DNA of 14,595 nucleotides from JAAZMA01 sp036720245 (lineage in GTDB: Bacteria > Bacillota > Clostridia > Tissierellales > Tepidimicrobiaceae). This document shows positions 1-9,003 of the stretch, in pieces. The notes under the pieces are model-generated. The model did no database searches, was not told where the DNA came from, and saw only the letters and a program-made list of their open reading frames with translations. Position 1 is the first letter of the stretch, and every line of letters begins with the position of its first letter. The position numbers and the translations under genes were made by a program. The stretch covers positions 1 to 14,595 of the forward strand of contig DAIMNI010000058.1 in NCBI GenBank assembly GCA_036720245.1, written 5' to 3'.

Positions 1-1469
1 ATGAAGGAGAAGATTTAAAAATATTCTTTGGTGGCACAGAAGTACCTAAAAAAGATATTAAAATAATAGATCACAGCACCATAGAAGTTATAGCACCGGA
101 ATCTAATGTATTCGGACCAGTAAGGGTAAAAATAGAAAATCCAGATGGTACCTTAACACAGGAAAACTTAATATTTACCTATATATCAAAGCCAAAAATA
201 GATGATGTAAATCCTAAAAAACTATTTATGAACGACACAGAAACAGAAGTAAGCATTAAGGGAAGACAATTCCAACAGGGAGCACGTGTAATAATAGGAG
301 GAGAAATAATCCCAATAAAAGATTTAAAATCAGATATGGATTTAAAAGGCCAAGGAATTATAGGCGTAGATCCTCAGGGGAACAATAGAGAAGTAGCAGT
401 AATAGGCGGAATGGAAGCAGCCAGTGTAAATCTAGTAGATGGAGAATTAAAAGTAAAATTCAATAATGCTACAGATTTAGAAAACAGTAGCATTATAATC
501 ATAAACCCAGATGGTGGAATTTCTGACCCATATAATGATTTTAAATACGAAAAACCACTACCACTAAAACCAATGGTATTAGAAGGAATTCCAGGCTACG
601 AATCCACAGTAATGCTAATCTGGAACGAATCTGACCCAGACTTACTAAATAAAGCTACTAAATATGAAGTTTATGGTAGACTAGCTAAAGACAATACTAG
701 TACTTTTATAGGCACTACTACAGATGCCCAGTATCTAATAAAAGGTCTAGAGCCAAATACAGAATATATATTTATGGTACGAGCTTTAAATGAATACGGT
801 GCAGCTATAGACTTTGCAGAAGTAAAAGTAAAAACACTAAGTCTACAAGAAGATAAAAAACAAAGAGAAAAGGAAAAAGAATTAAAAGAAGAAGAAAAGG
901 AACTCTTAGAAAAGGGCAAAGAAAAAATATTAGGAGAAAAAATCATTAGAACCATAGGCTCCAATGATATTAAAAACAATGTAGGAAATTTAGACTTTAA
1001 TCAATCTAAATATAAAGATACTAAAGAATTAATAATAAATATACCAATAGCCCTAGGGAGAAAAGACTCCACATTAAATATAAAATATGGAGAACTACAA
1101 ATGAGTATAAATCCAAAGGACTTATACACCTATAGAGTTTCAGCCCTAGACAAAGGAGACAAAGATTCAAATCTCCAAATTAAAATAAAAAGAGATGGAG
1201 AACCCCATATTCCAAGAGGCAAAAAAATAGCCTCCAGAAGCTACGAATTTGACTTTAGCTTCCAAATAGGCAAAAACACCATAGAAATAGACAAACTACT
1301 AAGAAGCGGAAAACTAACACTAAACCTAGACAATATACTATATGGAAATGCCAAAAACGTAATACTATACAAATACGACAAGGCAAAAGGAGAATACACT
1401 AAGGCCTCGAATAATAGAAGCACCTCTTTTGATACTGGAGGGAAGTATATATTATTAGGGAATAGATAG
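1..1469 (+). CDS. Surface protein with IPT/TIG and fibronectin type III domains, 5' partial
   Basis: The reading frame is open from the window edge (first full codon at 3) to the stop at 1467-1469, so the start lies upstream; the ATG at 228 is internal. The visible part holds the end of one IPT/TIG-like Ig fold (to about nt 185, with a typical 'ENPDGT' turn), a second IPT/TIG-like region (about nt 189-550) and a fibronectin III domain (about nt 555-840, containing 'GLEPNTEYIFMVRALNEYG'). A highly charged Lys/Glu stretch follows (about nt 843-940), probably a helical or coiled-coil linker, then a beta-rich C-terminal domain of about 175 residues that I do not recognise. No LPXTG, membrane anchor or SLH domain is seen at the C-terminus, so any anchor must be upstream. 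The next two genes encode SLH proteins, which fits a cell-envelope role, probably structural or adhesive. The domain calls are by eye. Confidence 0.8.
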   Translation, partial: EGEDLKIFFGGTEVPKKDIKIIDHSTIEVIAPESNVFGPVRVKIENPDGTLTQENLIFTYISKPKIDDVNPKKLFMNDTETEVSIKGRQFQQGARVIIGGEIIPIKDLKSDMDLKGQGIIGVDPQGNNREVAVIGGMEAASVNLVDGELKVKFNNATDLENSSIIIINPDGGISDPYNDFKYEKPLPLKPMVLEGIPGYESTVMLIWNESDPDLLNKATKYEVYGRLAKDNTSTFIGTTTDAQYLIKGLEPNTEYIFMVRALNEYGAAIDFAEVKVKTLSLQEDKKQREKEKELKEEEKELLEKGKEKILGEKIIRTIGSNDIKNNVGNLDFNQSKYKDTKELIINIPIALGRKDSTLNIKYGELQMSINPKDLYTYRVSALDKGDKDSNLQIKIKRDGEPHIPRGKKIASRSYEFDFSFQIGKNTIEIDKLLRSGKLTLNLDNILYGNAKNVILYKYDKAKGEYTKASNNRSTSFDTGGKYILLGNR

Positions 1470-1488
1470 ATAGGGCCTGATCGGCCAA

Positions 1489-1516
1489 TTTTGAATTGTA
1501 AATTGTGAATTGTGGG
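1489..1516. repeat. Heptamer tandem repeat (TTGTRAA-like), four units
   Basis: Four consecutive 7-bp units read TTTTGAA, TTGTAAA, TTGTGAA and TTGTGGG, directly after a CGGCCAA. The same arrangement (CGGCCAA then four such heptamers) recurs at 10184-10218. Both copies lie at the 3' end of a gene and just before a palindromic array. Confidence 0.6.
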
Positions 1517-1526
1517 GATCCACAAC

Positions 1527-1631
1527 GGGGACATTCCTCAGAAAGATAGACACACGATGGGGACATTCCTCAAAAAGCTCGACCGTCTTGCAAGAGGTGT
1601 GTCCCCTAACCTTAAACAAAGGTGTGTCCCC
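1527..1631 (+). repeat. Palindromic REP-like array, copy 1 (two left, two right units)
   Basis: Left units GGGGACATTCCTC start at 1527 and 1559 (32-bp period). The centre is CTCGACCGTCTTGCAA. Right units, ending GGTGTGTCCCC, occupy 1594-1606 and 1621-1631 (25-bp period). GGGGACA pairs with TGTCCCC and CCTC with GAGG, giving a stem of about 11 bp for the inner pair, and the outer units can pair around it. Each right unit is followed by a TAACCTTAAAC tail. The array ends 13 bp before the ribosome binding site of the SLH gene at 1662. Confidence 0.85.
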
Positions 1632-1661
1632 TAACCTTAAACATAAAAGGAGAATGTACAT

Positions 1662-4256
1662 ATGAAAAGAAAAACCGCAATCCTATTATTATCAATACTA
1701 ATATTAAATACCTTACTAATTGGGGACATTCCTCAGAAAGTTCGACCTACGACGGGGACATTCCTCAGAAAGATAGACCGTCTTGCAGAGGTGTGTCCCC
1801 ATACCTTAAAACAAGGTGTGTCCCCATACCTTAATATTCTGAGCGAAGCGAAGAATCTCAGCTTCTCCGACATAAACTCCCATTGGGCCAAAAGCGAAAT
1901 CCTAGAAATCACTGCCCTAGACTATATGGATGGCCAAGGAGACAAATTTTATCCCAATCGCCATCTAAACTATGGAGAAGTCCTAACTACAGTTATCCGT
2001 GCTGTGGGCAAAGAAGGGGATGCTCAAAAAGCCTCTCCTAATAATCATCAAAAAGGCATATATGAAATAGCCTATAAGATGGAATTAATACCAAAGCCAG
2101 AGAGCGAGGATACATTAGTCCCTGTACCAAGTAAAAAAGTAACCAGAGAGGAAGCAGCTAATATACTAGCTAGAGCATTAGAAATAGATCCGCCAATAGG
2201 GCATGAAATACAAGAGGCTAAGAAATTTACTGATTACAAAAAAATCGCAGACCATAGATTGCCCTATGTAGAATTATCTTTACAAAAAGGCTATATAAGT
2301 GGAAGAAATAAAAATATCTTTGATCCAAAGGCCTATATTACTAGAGGGGAATTTGCAAAGGTAATTTCTAATGCCAATGAAGATTTATTGCCCTATAGAA
2401 ATATAGAGAAAAAATCAGGGCAAGTATCCAATATAGAATTGGGGAATATCACTATATACAATACAGACACCACTAGCAATATAATAAGCTACAAAGGGAA
2501 AGACAGCTTTCCAGTGCAAAAAGATAAAAAAATCTACAATGGAGACATAATAAAAACTGGAGATTTTCTTGACTATTATATAGGACAAAATGGAAAGGTA
2601 ATATATGCTGAAGTAGGCAGCAAAAAAACCAAAACAGTAGAAGGTACCATTAGAGAAATAAATCTAGACCAAAGGGAAATCACTGTATGGGACTATAATG
2701 ATAAATTTCATAAATTCAAATTAGACTCCTATATACCAATGGAAGAACTTTATTTTGAACAAGAAGTAGAAATCACGACGCAAGAGAACAAAGTGCTTAA
2801 AATGACTACCTTTAATCCCATAGACCCAGAAAGGGATGGCTATATAATTCCAGGCACTAGATTTAGAGCAGGTACAGTATTGTTTGCTAACAATAAAGAA
2901 ATAGAAATAAAAACTGATGCTGGTAGAGAGAAATTCCAAATAGACGAAAATACCACATTATTTAAAAGAGGACAAAGGGTAGAATTATTCCAATTAAAAG
3001 AAGGAGATAGGGTACTTTTATCTTTTGACGATATATATTCTTCCCAAATTTCAGAAATAAAAATAGAAGATGAAGAAAAACACATAGGTGGAGTAATTAA
3101 AGGGAAAATAGAATTAGTAGATGAAAGGAATAAAGAAATTCTAATTAATGAATCCTATGAATTAAATCAAGGCAAATGGACAAAGAGAAATTCTAAAGAA
3201 AGAGTAAAACTAGGCACAGGGAATCTCTATGAAGGTGGCAAAAAAATAAACCTTAAAGATTTAAACAAAAGAAAAGGAAATGAAATCTATATTGCCTATG
3301 AAAATGCTTATGGAAATACCAGCGTATCTAAGGCCTTAGTTAAATCTGGTTCTGCTATGGAATACAAAGACAAAGTCCAAGATGTAGACTATGGCACAGG
3401 TCAAATGGTAGTAGATACCACTAGCTTTGATTTTCATGAAGGCACCATAGTTATTAAAGACAATAGATTAGTAGATCCTTTAAATATAGACATTAGTCAA
3501 AATGTATATCTAGTTTCAGACTATAAAAATGGAGCTAGAACTGCCAGTGTAGTTTCTATAGAAGATACGGGAATATTAGATGATAGAATAGATAATAGCA
3601 AACTCTTAGTATATAAGGGGAAAATTGAAGATATTTCTAATTACAAATTGACACTAGGAAGATATAATTATAAACTAGACAAAGAAGTACTAACTAATTC
3701 GGGATTTAAATCTAATTCAGGCACAGAGGAATTAAATTTAAGTTTAGACACCTATATATACGATAGCGAACTACAAAAAGAAATCCCAACTAATGCCTTT
3801 TTAGACTCTAGATATATAGATTCAATCTCTGTAAAAGACAGAGAACTAAGAAATAGAATAGAAAAAAATCACTACAAAAACAAACCAGCCTATATAGTAG
3901 CTAGAGAAACAAATCATGGCAAAGAAATCCTAAGTATTAATCTAATACCACAGGATTTAAATAAATATAATGACACAGTGAAACTTGACAATAGCATACT
4001 AGGTGAAGTAAAAGAAGTAAATCAGGAAAACAATAATCTAAATATAAATAAAGTTAAAAATTACAACAATCTAACAAAGAGATGGGAATACACAAAAGAC
4101 AAAAACTTAAATTTGGATAAGGCAATAATTTTAGTAAATGACAAACCTGTAAGCCAAGAAGAATTATATAAAATAAGGCCTGACAGTAAGGCTTATATAG
4201 TGAATCATAATGATACATCGGCGGATATACCATATATACTATTAATAGAACAATAA
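1662..4256 (+). CDS. N-terminal SLH-domain surface protein with beta-rich repeat tail
   Basis: 864 residues. AAAAGGAG at 1645-1652 lies 9 nt before the ATG. Residues 1-20 form the charged start and hydrophobic core of a signal peptide, but no clear cleavage site follows because about residues 21-66 are translated from a palindromic repeat array (nt 1722-1861). Three SLH-like modules follow: residues 68-120 ('FSDINSHWAKSEI'), 125-180 (degenerate, 'VTREEAANILARALEI') and 187-240 ('ITRGEFAKVISN'). SLH domains bind the pyruvylated secondary cell-wall polymer. The remaining 620 residues are beta-rich, with recurring 'G.I..I' barrel-like segments near residues 326, 475, 650 and 779, suggesting repeated small beta-barrels. 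I recognise no enzyme motif. The stop lies 15 bp before the next start, so the two are probably co-transcribed. Export may be impaired by the insertion, although the reading frame is intact throughout. Confidence 0.88.
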   Translation: MKRKTAILLLSILILNTLLIGDIPQKVRPTTGTFLRKIDRLAEVCPHTLKQGVSPYLNILSEAKNLSFSDINSHWAKSEILEITALDYMDGQGDKFYPNRHLNYGEVLTTVIRAVGKEGDAQKASPNNHQKGIYEIAYKMELIPKPESEDTLVPVPSKKVTREEAANILARALEIDPPIGHEIQEAKKFTDYKKIADHRLPYVELSLQKGYISGRNKNIFDPKAYITRGEFAKVISNANEDLLPYRNIEKKSGQVSNIELGNITIYNTDTTSNIISYKGKDSFPVQKDKKIYNGDIIKTGDFLDYYIGQNGKVIYAEVGSKKTKTVEGTIREINLDQREITVWDYNDKFHKFKLDSYIPMEELYFEQEVEITTQENKVLKMTTFNPIDPERDGYIIPGTRFRAGTVLFANNKEIEIKTDAGREKFQIDENTTLFKRGQRVELFQLKEGDRVLLSFDDIYSSQISEIKIEDEEKHIGGVIKGKIELVDERNKEILINESYELNQGKWTKRNSKERVKLGTGNLYEGGKKINLKDLNKRKGNEIYIAYENAYGNTSVSKALVKSGSAMEYKDKVQDVDYGTGQMVVDTTSFDFHEGTIVIKDNRLVDPLNIDISQNVYLVSDYKNGARTASVVSIEDTGILDDRIDNSKLLVYKGKIEDISNYKLTLGRYNYKLDKEVLTNSGFKSNSGTEELNLSLDTYIYDSELQKEIPTNAFLDSRYIDSISVKDRELRNRIEKNHYKNKPAYIVARETNHGKEILSINLIPQDLNKYNDTVKLDNSILGEVKEVNQENNNLNINKVKNYNNLTKRWEYTKDKNLNLDKAIILVNDKPVSQEELYKIRPDSKAYIVNHNDTSADIPYILLIEQ
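1722..1825 (+). repeat. Palindromic REP-like array, copy 2, inside the SLH coding sequence
   Basis: Left units start at 1722 and 1754 (32 bp apart). The right unit GAGGTGTGTCCCC is at 1788-1800 and a second, GGTGTGTCCCC, at 1815-1825 (25 bp apart). The organisation matches the intergenic copies, but here it is read in frame, beginning with codon 21 (GGG GAC ATT). Its tail continues into another repeat at 1836-1861. Confidence 0.9.
1836..1861 (+). repeat. ATTCTGAGCGAAGCGAAGAAT dispersed repeat, inside the SLH coding sequence
   Basis: Short imperfect palindrome: ATTCT at 1836-1840 pairs with AGAAT at 1852-1856. Related sequence is seen at 5814-5825 (AAGCGAAGAATC, partly lost in the N gap) and 8975-8994 (CTGAGCGTAAGCGAAGAATC). 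In each case a palindromic array copy lies close by. Here it is translated as about residues 59-66. Confidence 0.7.
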
Positions 4257-4271
4257 AAGGATGTGAAACTA

Positions 4272-5741
4272 ATGAAAAGTAAAATAACAGCCCTAATCCT
4301 AATCCTAGCCCTAATCCTACCGTCAGCCACATTCGCAATAGAAATCCCCGGCTATGAAGGTGGAATTAAAAATGAAAATAACTATAAAGAAGTAATATTT
4401 ATCACAGGGGAGCCTATAGAGATGGAAGGGACTCTTACTATTAAAACTAATGATAGAAATAAGGGAGGAGTGCATGAGAGGAATCATACCTATACATATA
4501 GGCTAAATAATATAAAAAATGGAGCAACACTAAATAGGACTATTAGATTAACAGAAACCATTAATACACAGGGAAAACAAAGTACATCCCAAATGGTACT
4601 AGATTCCTATTCTGAAAGCTTAAAAATAAATGGTCAAACCTATCAAGTAAAAACAGATGATTATCAATGGAATCAAAGTCAAATCCTATATGAAACAGGT
4701 TTAGTTGATTATTATTCTGGAGAATGGTCAGCTAGAAAAACCTATAAATTAAATAAAGGAGCAGAAGTTATAACAGTATACACCATAGGAGAACTAGTAG
4801 GCTATGATAGCCCTTGGTCAGACACACAGACTCAGACTCTAAATTATATAATAGAATACGAAGACAAATTAGAGGGAGATACTCAGGAAGGCACAGCCAA
4901 AGTAGACACCTCCTATAATAGAACTAAGAATTTTAACTATCAGGAAAATGCTCCAAAACAAATCCCATTTCACGGCGGATTTCAATTATCAGAAAAACAG
5001 GATAATGTATTAAAATATAGCTATGATCTAGCCAAAGAAGATGGTAAAGGTAGAAATGTAGGGCAAAAATCCATGAGTATAGACACTAATCCTAAAAACT
5101 ATAGACTACCTGTACCAGAAATAAGGGATATTAGAGGCCTAGACTCTGAATGGGATATATTATTAATAGCCAGTATGGGCGGTTTCCCATATACTGCAAA
5201 AAATATAGGACCACAAACAGCAGTAAGCAGAGGGGACTTTGCTAAGGCATTAGCCAATACTATGGACATAGAATTGCCAGATGAAGAAGAAAATAATAAA
5301 TCCGGCAAAAGTTCTAGAAGCAGCAAAAGCAGCAAATCTAAATCCAAAAAACAAGAAGAAGAAAAACTTAGATATATAGATGTACCAAAAAACCATAGAA
5401 ACTATAAATATATAGAAGGGGTATCAGCCCAAGATATAATGGAAGGAGTAGGCAATGGCAGATTTGAACCAGATAGAGAACTAACCAAAGCAGAAGCCAC
5501 CACCATATTAATTAGATTACTAGGCTTCCAAAACCTAGCCCCAATAGGAAACTACTCCACAGGCTTTAAAGATGACAGCAGTATACCAATTTGGGCAAAA
5601 GACCATATATATATGGCCAAAGAACTAAATATAATTCCAAAAACCGAATACTTCAACCCAAACAAAGCCATAACCAAAGAAGAAACAGCAGTATTATTGG
5701 TAAGTTTTATTGAGTATTTGCAAAATAATTTAAGATATGAT
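4272..5741 (+). CDS. Surface protein with C-terminal SLH domains, 3' end lost in assembly gap
   Basis: The ATG at 4272 is preferred over GTG 4263, because AAAGG at 4256-4260 is 11 nt from the ATG but only 2 nt from the GTG. 490 codons are visible before the Ns. Residues 1-20 are a classic signal peptide ending 'PSATFA'. Residues 25-275 form a beta-rich domain I cannot name. SLH modules occupy about residues 281-336, 365-420 ('FEPDRELTKAEATTILIRLL') and 431-484 ('FNPNKAITKEETAVLL'). The first two are separated by a Ser/Lys/Glu-rich linker at 337-363. The third module is essentially complete at the gap, so little coding sequence is probably missing. The frame stays open after the gap only through repeat sequence (to 5933), which I do not take as gene. 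It lies 15 bp behind the previous SLH gene. Cell-wall anchoring through SLH is a family property; the role of the N-terminal domain is unknown. Confidence 0.85.
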
Positions 5742-5813
5742 NNNNNNNNNNNNNNNNNNNNNNNNNNNNNNNNNNNNNNNNNNNNNNNNNNNNNNNNNNN
5801 NNNNNNNNNNNNN
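5742..5813. other. Assembly gap (72 Ns)
   Basis: 72 undetermined bases. The first bases after the gap, AAGCGAAGAATCCC, are the end of the dispersed repeat also seen at 1836-1861 and 8975-8994, and a palindromic array follows. The gap therefore hides the end of the SLH gene and the start of a repeat, and its true length is uncertain. Confidence 0.99.
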
Positions 5814-5851
5814 AAGCGAAGAATCCCAGACCCAAAAGCTCGACATACGAC

Positions 5852-5981
5852 GGGGACATTCCTCAGAAAGTTCGACATACGTTGGGGACATTCCTCAGAA
5901 AGCTCGACCGTCTTGCAGAGGTGTGTCCCCTGACCCTAAAAAAGAGGTGTGTCCCCTAACCTTAAAAAAAGGTGTGTCCCC
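5852..5981 (+). repeat. Palindromic REP-like array, copy 3 (two left, three right units)
   Basis: Left units start at 5852 and 5884 (32 bp apart). The centre is CTCGACCGTCTTGCA. Right units are at 5918-5930, 5944-5956 and 5971-5981 (26 and 25 bp apart). It has the extra right unit that distinguishes it from the other copies. A further left unit could be hidden in or near the N gap. It ends about 20 bp before the AAGGAG of the gene at 6013. Confidence 0.88.
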
Positions 5982-6012
5982 ATACATTAATATATGTTTA
6001 AGGAGTGAATAA

Positions 6013-8898
6013 ATGAAAAATAAAGCAATAATATTAATAACAGTATTTACCCTAATCTTCGCCAATATATATATTTCAGTAGCTGCGGAAAAACCCCAAG
6101 ACGTAAACATCCTAATATTATACGATAAATCCTCAAACAACTACTGGGATATATACCATAATTATAATCAATCCCTATTAACCAATGTAAAAGTAGAACC
6201 AATATCCCTAGATAATTTTCATACTATGAATTTATCTGAATTTCAGATACTTTATTTAGATAAATCTATAATCGGCAAAGAAAGGTTTAATAGTTCTAAA
6301 GACAATATAATAGAATATGTAAAGAATGGAGGATACTTATTTGTAGAAGATAGTTTTTATAATGAGTTTCCTCTAGATTTTTTAGGTGCTAAAGAATTTC
6401 ATGAAATCGAAACATTCCCTAAAAATCTAAAATATCCAGACATACGTGAAAATTTATCTGGGATACAAAATACATTAAAAATATTTCATAAAAACTTAGT
6501 AAAATACTATGATGATAAAAGTTTAAACTCCCTAGATAAGGGTCATGGGTTTATACCAGATACAGCAACAACTATAGCTTCCAATGGAGAACTATCTCTC
6601 TATGGGCTAAATCAGGTAGATAAAGGCTATGTATTTTATGCAAATAGCATGCTTCCAAACTATAATTATATAACTGGATTTGATTTACAAAAAAAGGACA
6701 AAAATCAAGAATACTTTAGTTTCACCTTTGCCACAGGAAACTATCTTTTTAGAAATGAATTTCCTGCCTTTGTATCTAAGGAATTATATGGCTATGCAGC
6801 TAAAAAGGTTCTAGGACCCTATGGCAGACCAGCCATGGCATGGCAAAATCATTTTGAAGTAACATCTGCCATTGAAAATGGCACTATGGAAAAATGGATA
6901 GATTTATTAAAAGAATACAATGAAATCCCATCCTTTTCCCTAGCTAGGGCACCCTATGAATGGGGAGAATGGTATGAAAATATAGTAATTCATGAAAATA
7001 TAGGAGATAACAGCAATCCCAAATTTCTAGGGGACGAAAACTCCCACTATGGTGGAGGGAAAGATTTAACAAGTGGAGGGGAATATCTAAAACTAAATAA
7101 ATACAGAGACTATAAATCCTTAGGTTCTACATTAGAATTACCCTATAGAGCCTATATCTCCACAGGAGATATAAATGGAGATGGTATAACAGACATAATC
7201 TCTGGTAGTGAAGATGGCAATATATATTTGTTCCCCAACCCTGGTCATCCTGACAAACTTAAAGATGAAAATAATAATCCCATAAACGTAGGAAAATACT
7301 CTGCACCAATACTATATGATATAAATCAAAATGGTAAATTAGATATAATAGTAGGAAATGAAAATGGGCAAGTTTTTTTATATATAAATCAAGGGGATTT
7401 AAAATTTAAAAAAGTGAAAACCCTAATAGGAAACAAAAACCTTAAAAATCTAAGTCCTACTATAGGAGATATAGATGGGGATAATATTTCAGACTTAATC
7501 ATAGGAGAGGCAGGAGGTAATCTTTATTTTCATAAAGGAAAATGGGAAGGAAAAGTCCTTAGCTTTAGCCCAAATCCAATAAAACTTAATATAAATGTAG
7601 GAAAATATCCTGCACCAAAGTTTTATGATATAAATGGAGATGGAAAAGATGAGCTAATTATAGGAAACTCCACTGGATATTTAAAAATATATAATATAGC
7701 AGATTCTAAATTAATAGAAAAAGGCTATATAGAAGGAGAAAACTACAATATCCATGGCAATAAAAGACTTTGGAGTGGATATTATTCTGTACCAGAATTT
7801 TGCGATTTAAATGGAAAAGGGAAATCAGATCTTTTAGTGGGAAATGTGAGATTTAGTCTACCAATCCCTATAGGCTCTGAAGGATTCCCCCAAAAAGAGG
7901 CTTTAAAAAAATCCCTAGCTTATGCAAAGGAAAATCATATAAAAATATATCCCCATATATACTTTGGCAAATATAAATCTAAAGCCAATGAATTAGAAGA
8001 ATTGAAACTACATCAAGAGGCATTTGAATACTATAATATACCTTGGGAAAATATAGGTGGAAATCAACACACCTGGGATATAAATAATTTCAATCCAACT
8101 CAATCCTTTGAAAGCCAAATAGCAGCAGGGATTAAATGGAATTCAGGCTTTAGGCCAAATAAATTAGCAGGAGAACCAAGTCTATCTAGAGACTATATAT
8201 TCCAAATTCCCTTTAAACTAAGCAAAAACTGGGAAACTAAGGATTTCATACTATTTACACCAAGCCCCCACATCCCCATGATGGAAGGAGCCTACGAAAA
8301 CATAGTAGCATTAGATCTACCCATATCCCATTTCTATCATATAGAATATGGAATGAACACGGAAAAAGGCATAGAGGATTTAAAATACAAAGCAAAATTC
8401 TTAGATGATATTAGAAATAAAAATGAATACAATTTTATGCAAGAAACAGATATGTTCAACACTTTTAATTCCATACTAAATAGCAATGTAAATATAAAAA
8501 GTAAGGGAAATGAATATCATATAGAATCCGACAATAGTATAGTAGGAATAAAATTCGAACCAGGAGAAGAACTAAATGGCCACAAACTATCCACCAATGG
8601 AGATATATATATGAGAGATGGGAAAAATTTATACATTGGTTTAAATGAAAATATTAAGGTATATATATCTAATGAGGAAGACAAAGCACATATAATAAGA
8701 GTAAATGGGGAAATAGCCATAGAAAAAGCAGAAAACCAATACCAAATTCATTTCAAAAACCCCGGCCTACAACAAATAAAAATCTACGCCCCTAATGGAT
8801 TGGAAGTATTGAGCGGAGATTTTGAAATAGAAAAAGAAGGAGACTATTACACCCTAACCAGATACGGTGAGGCTACAACATTAGCCCTGTCATTCTGA
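6013..8898 (+). CDS. Secreted DUF2194-like protein with FG-GAP/VCBS propeller
   Basis: 961 residues. AAGGAG at 6000-6005 is 7 nt before the ATG. Residues 1-25 form a signal peptide ending 'ISVAA'. Residues 30-130 look like a Rossmann-type, glutamine-amidotransferase-like fold ('NILILYD', 'YVKNGGYLFVEDSFY'). From about 274 comes a region with 'MAWQNHFEVT' and 'IPSFSLARAPYEWGEW', as I recall from DUF2194 proteins. Residues 381-610 hold five FG-GAP/VCBS blades with calcium-binding-like loops (DINGDGITD, DINQNGKLD, DIDGDNISD, DINGDGKDE, DLNGKGKSD). Residues 644-800 return to an alpha/beta region with conserved-looking His and Asp ('IYPHIYFG', 'GGNQHTWDINN', 'SGFRPN', 'DLPISHFYHIEYG'). The end is beta-rich. 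The propeller thus appears inserted into a larger catalytic-type domain, perhaps a polysaccharide deacetylase or hydrolase relative, but no activity can be proved here. The last codons and stop fall in a dispersed repeat. Confidence 0.82.
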   Translation: MKNKAIILITVFTLIFANIYISVAAEKPQDVNILILYDKSSNNYWDIYHNYNQSLLTNVKVEPISLDNFHTMNLSEFQILYLDKSIIGKERFNSSKDNIIEYVKNGGYLFVEDSFYNEFPLDFLGAKEFHEIETFPKNLKYPDIRENLSGIQNTLKIFHKNLVKYYDDKSLNSLDKGHGFIPDTATTIASNGELSLYGLNQVDKGYVFYANSMLPNYNYITGFDLQKKDKNQEYFSFTFATGNYLFRNEFPAFVSKELYGYAAKKVLGPYGRPAMAWQNHFEVTSAIENGTMEKWIDLLKEYNEIPSFSLARAPYEWGEWYENIVIHENIGDNSNPKFLGDENSHYGGGKDLTSGGEYLKLNKYRDYKSLGSTLELPYRAYISTGDINGDGITDIISGSEDGNIYLFPNPGHPDKLKDENNNPINVGKYSAPILYDINQNGKLDIIVGNENGQVFLYINQGDLKFKKVKTLIGNKNLKNLSPTIGDIDGDNISDLIIGEAGGNLYFHKGKWEGKVLSFSPNPIKLNINVGKYPAPKFYDINGDGKDELIIGNSTGYLKIYNIADSKLIEKGYIEGENYNIHGNKRLWSGYYSVPEFCDLNGKGKSDLLVGNVRFSLPIPIGSEGFPQKEALKKSLAYAKENHIKIYPHIYFGKYKSKANELEELKLHQEAFEYYNIPWENIGGNQHTWDINNFNPTQSFESQIAAGIKWNSGFRPNKLAGEPSLSRDYIFQIPFKLSKNWETKDFILFTPSPHIPMMEGAYENIVALDLPISHFYHIEYGMNTEKGIEDLKYKAKFLDDIRNKNEYNFMQETDMFNTFNSILNSNVNIKSKGNEYHIESDNSIVGIKFEPGEELNGHKLSTNGDIYMRDGKNLYIGLNENIKVYISNEEDKAHIIRVNGEIAIEKAENQYQIHFKNPGLQQIKIYAPNGLEVLSGDFEIEKEGDYYTLTRYGEATTLALSF

Positions 8899-8994
8899 TG
8901 TTTCTTTTGTCATTGATGAAGATACTAAGCGATGAGCACGAAATCAAAAAACATGATTTCGGCTCCCTGCTTATCTGAGCGTAAGCGAAGAATC
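8889..8994 (+). repeat. Dispersed palindromic element with long imperfect hairpin
   Basis: It runs from GTCATTCTGA (8889-8898) to GAGCGTAAGCGAAGAATC (ending 8994). The middle folds as nested stems: TAAGC 8926-8930 with GCTTA 8969-8973, GAGC 8934-8937 with GCTC 8962-8965, and CGAAATCA 8939-8946 with TGATTTCG 8954-8961 around a 7-nt loop. There is no U-tract, so it is not an intrinsic terminator. It supplies the final codons and TGA of the preceding gene. The terminal motif recurs at 1839-1856 and 5814-5825. Confidence 0.65.
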
Positions 8995-9003
8995 CCATAA
9001 TCA

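Noticed and set aside
1527..1631. CRISPR array
   Set aside because: Only two 32-bp left units are present, with near-identical spacers and a different right-hand repeat. No cas genes are seen.
1622..1834. 70-residue ORF overlapping the start of the SLH gene
   Set aside because: It is the repeat array and signal-peptide region read in another frame, with no ribosome binding site or coding character.
4263..4271. GTG at 4263 as start of the second SLH gene
   Set aside because: It lies only 2 nt after the AAAGG, too close for initiation; the ATG at 4272 is well spaced and begins a clean signal peptide.
5814..5933. Continuation of the second SLH protein through the Ns to a stop at 5931
   Set aside because: The frame after the gap reads only repeat sequence, and the true gap length is unknown, so the apparent open frame has no meaning.
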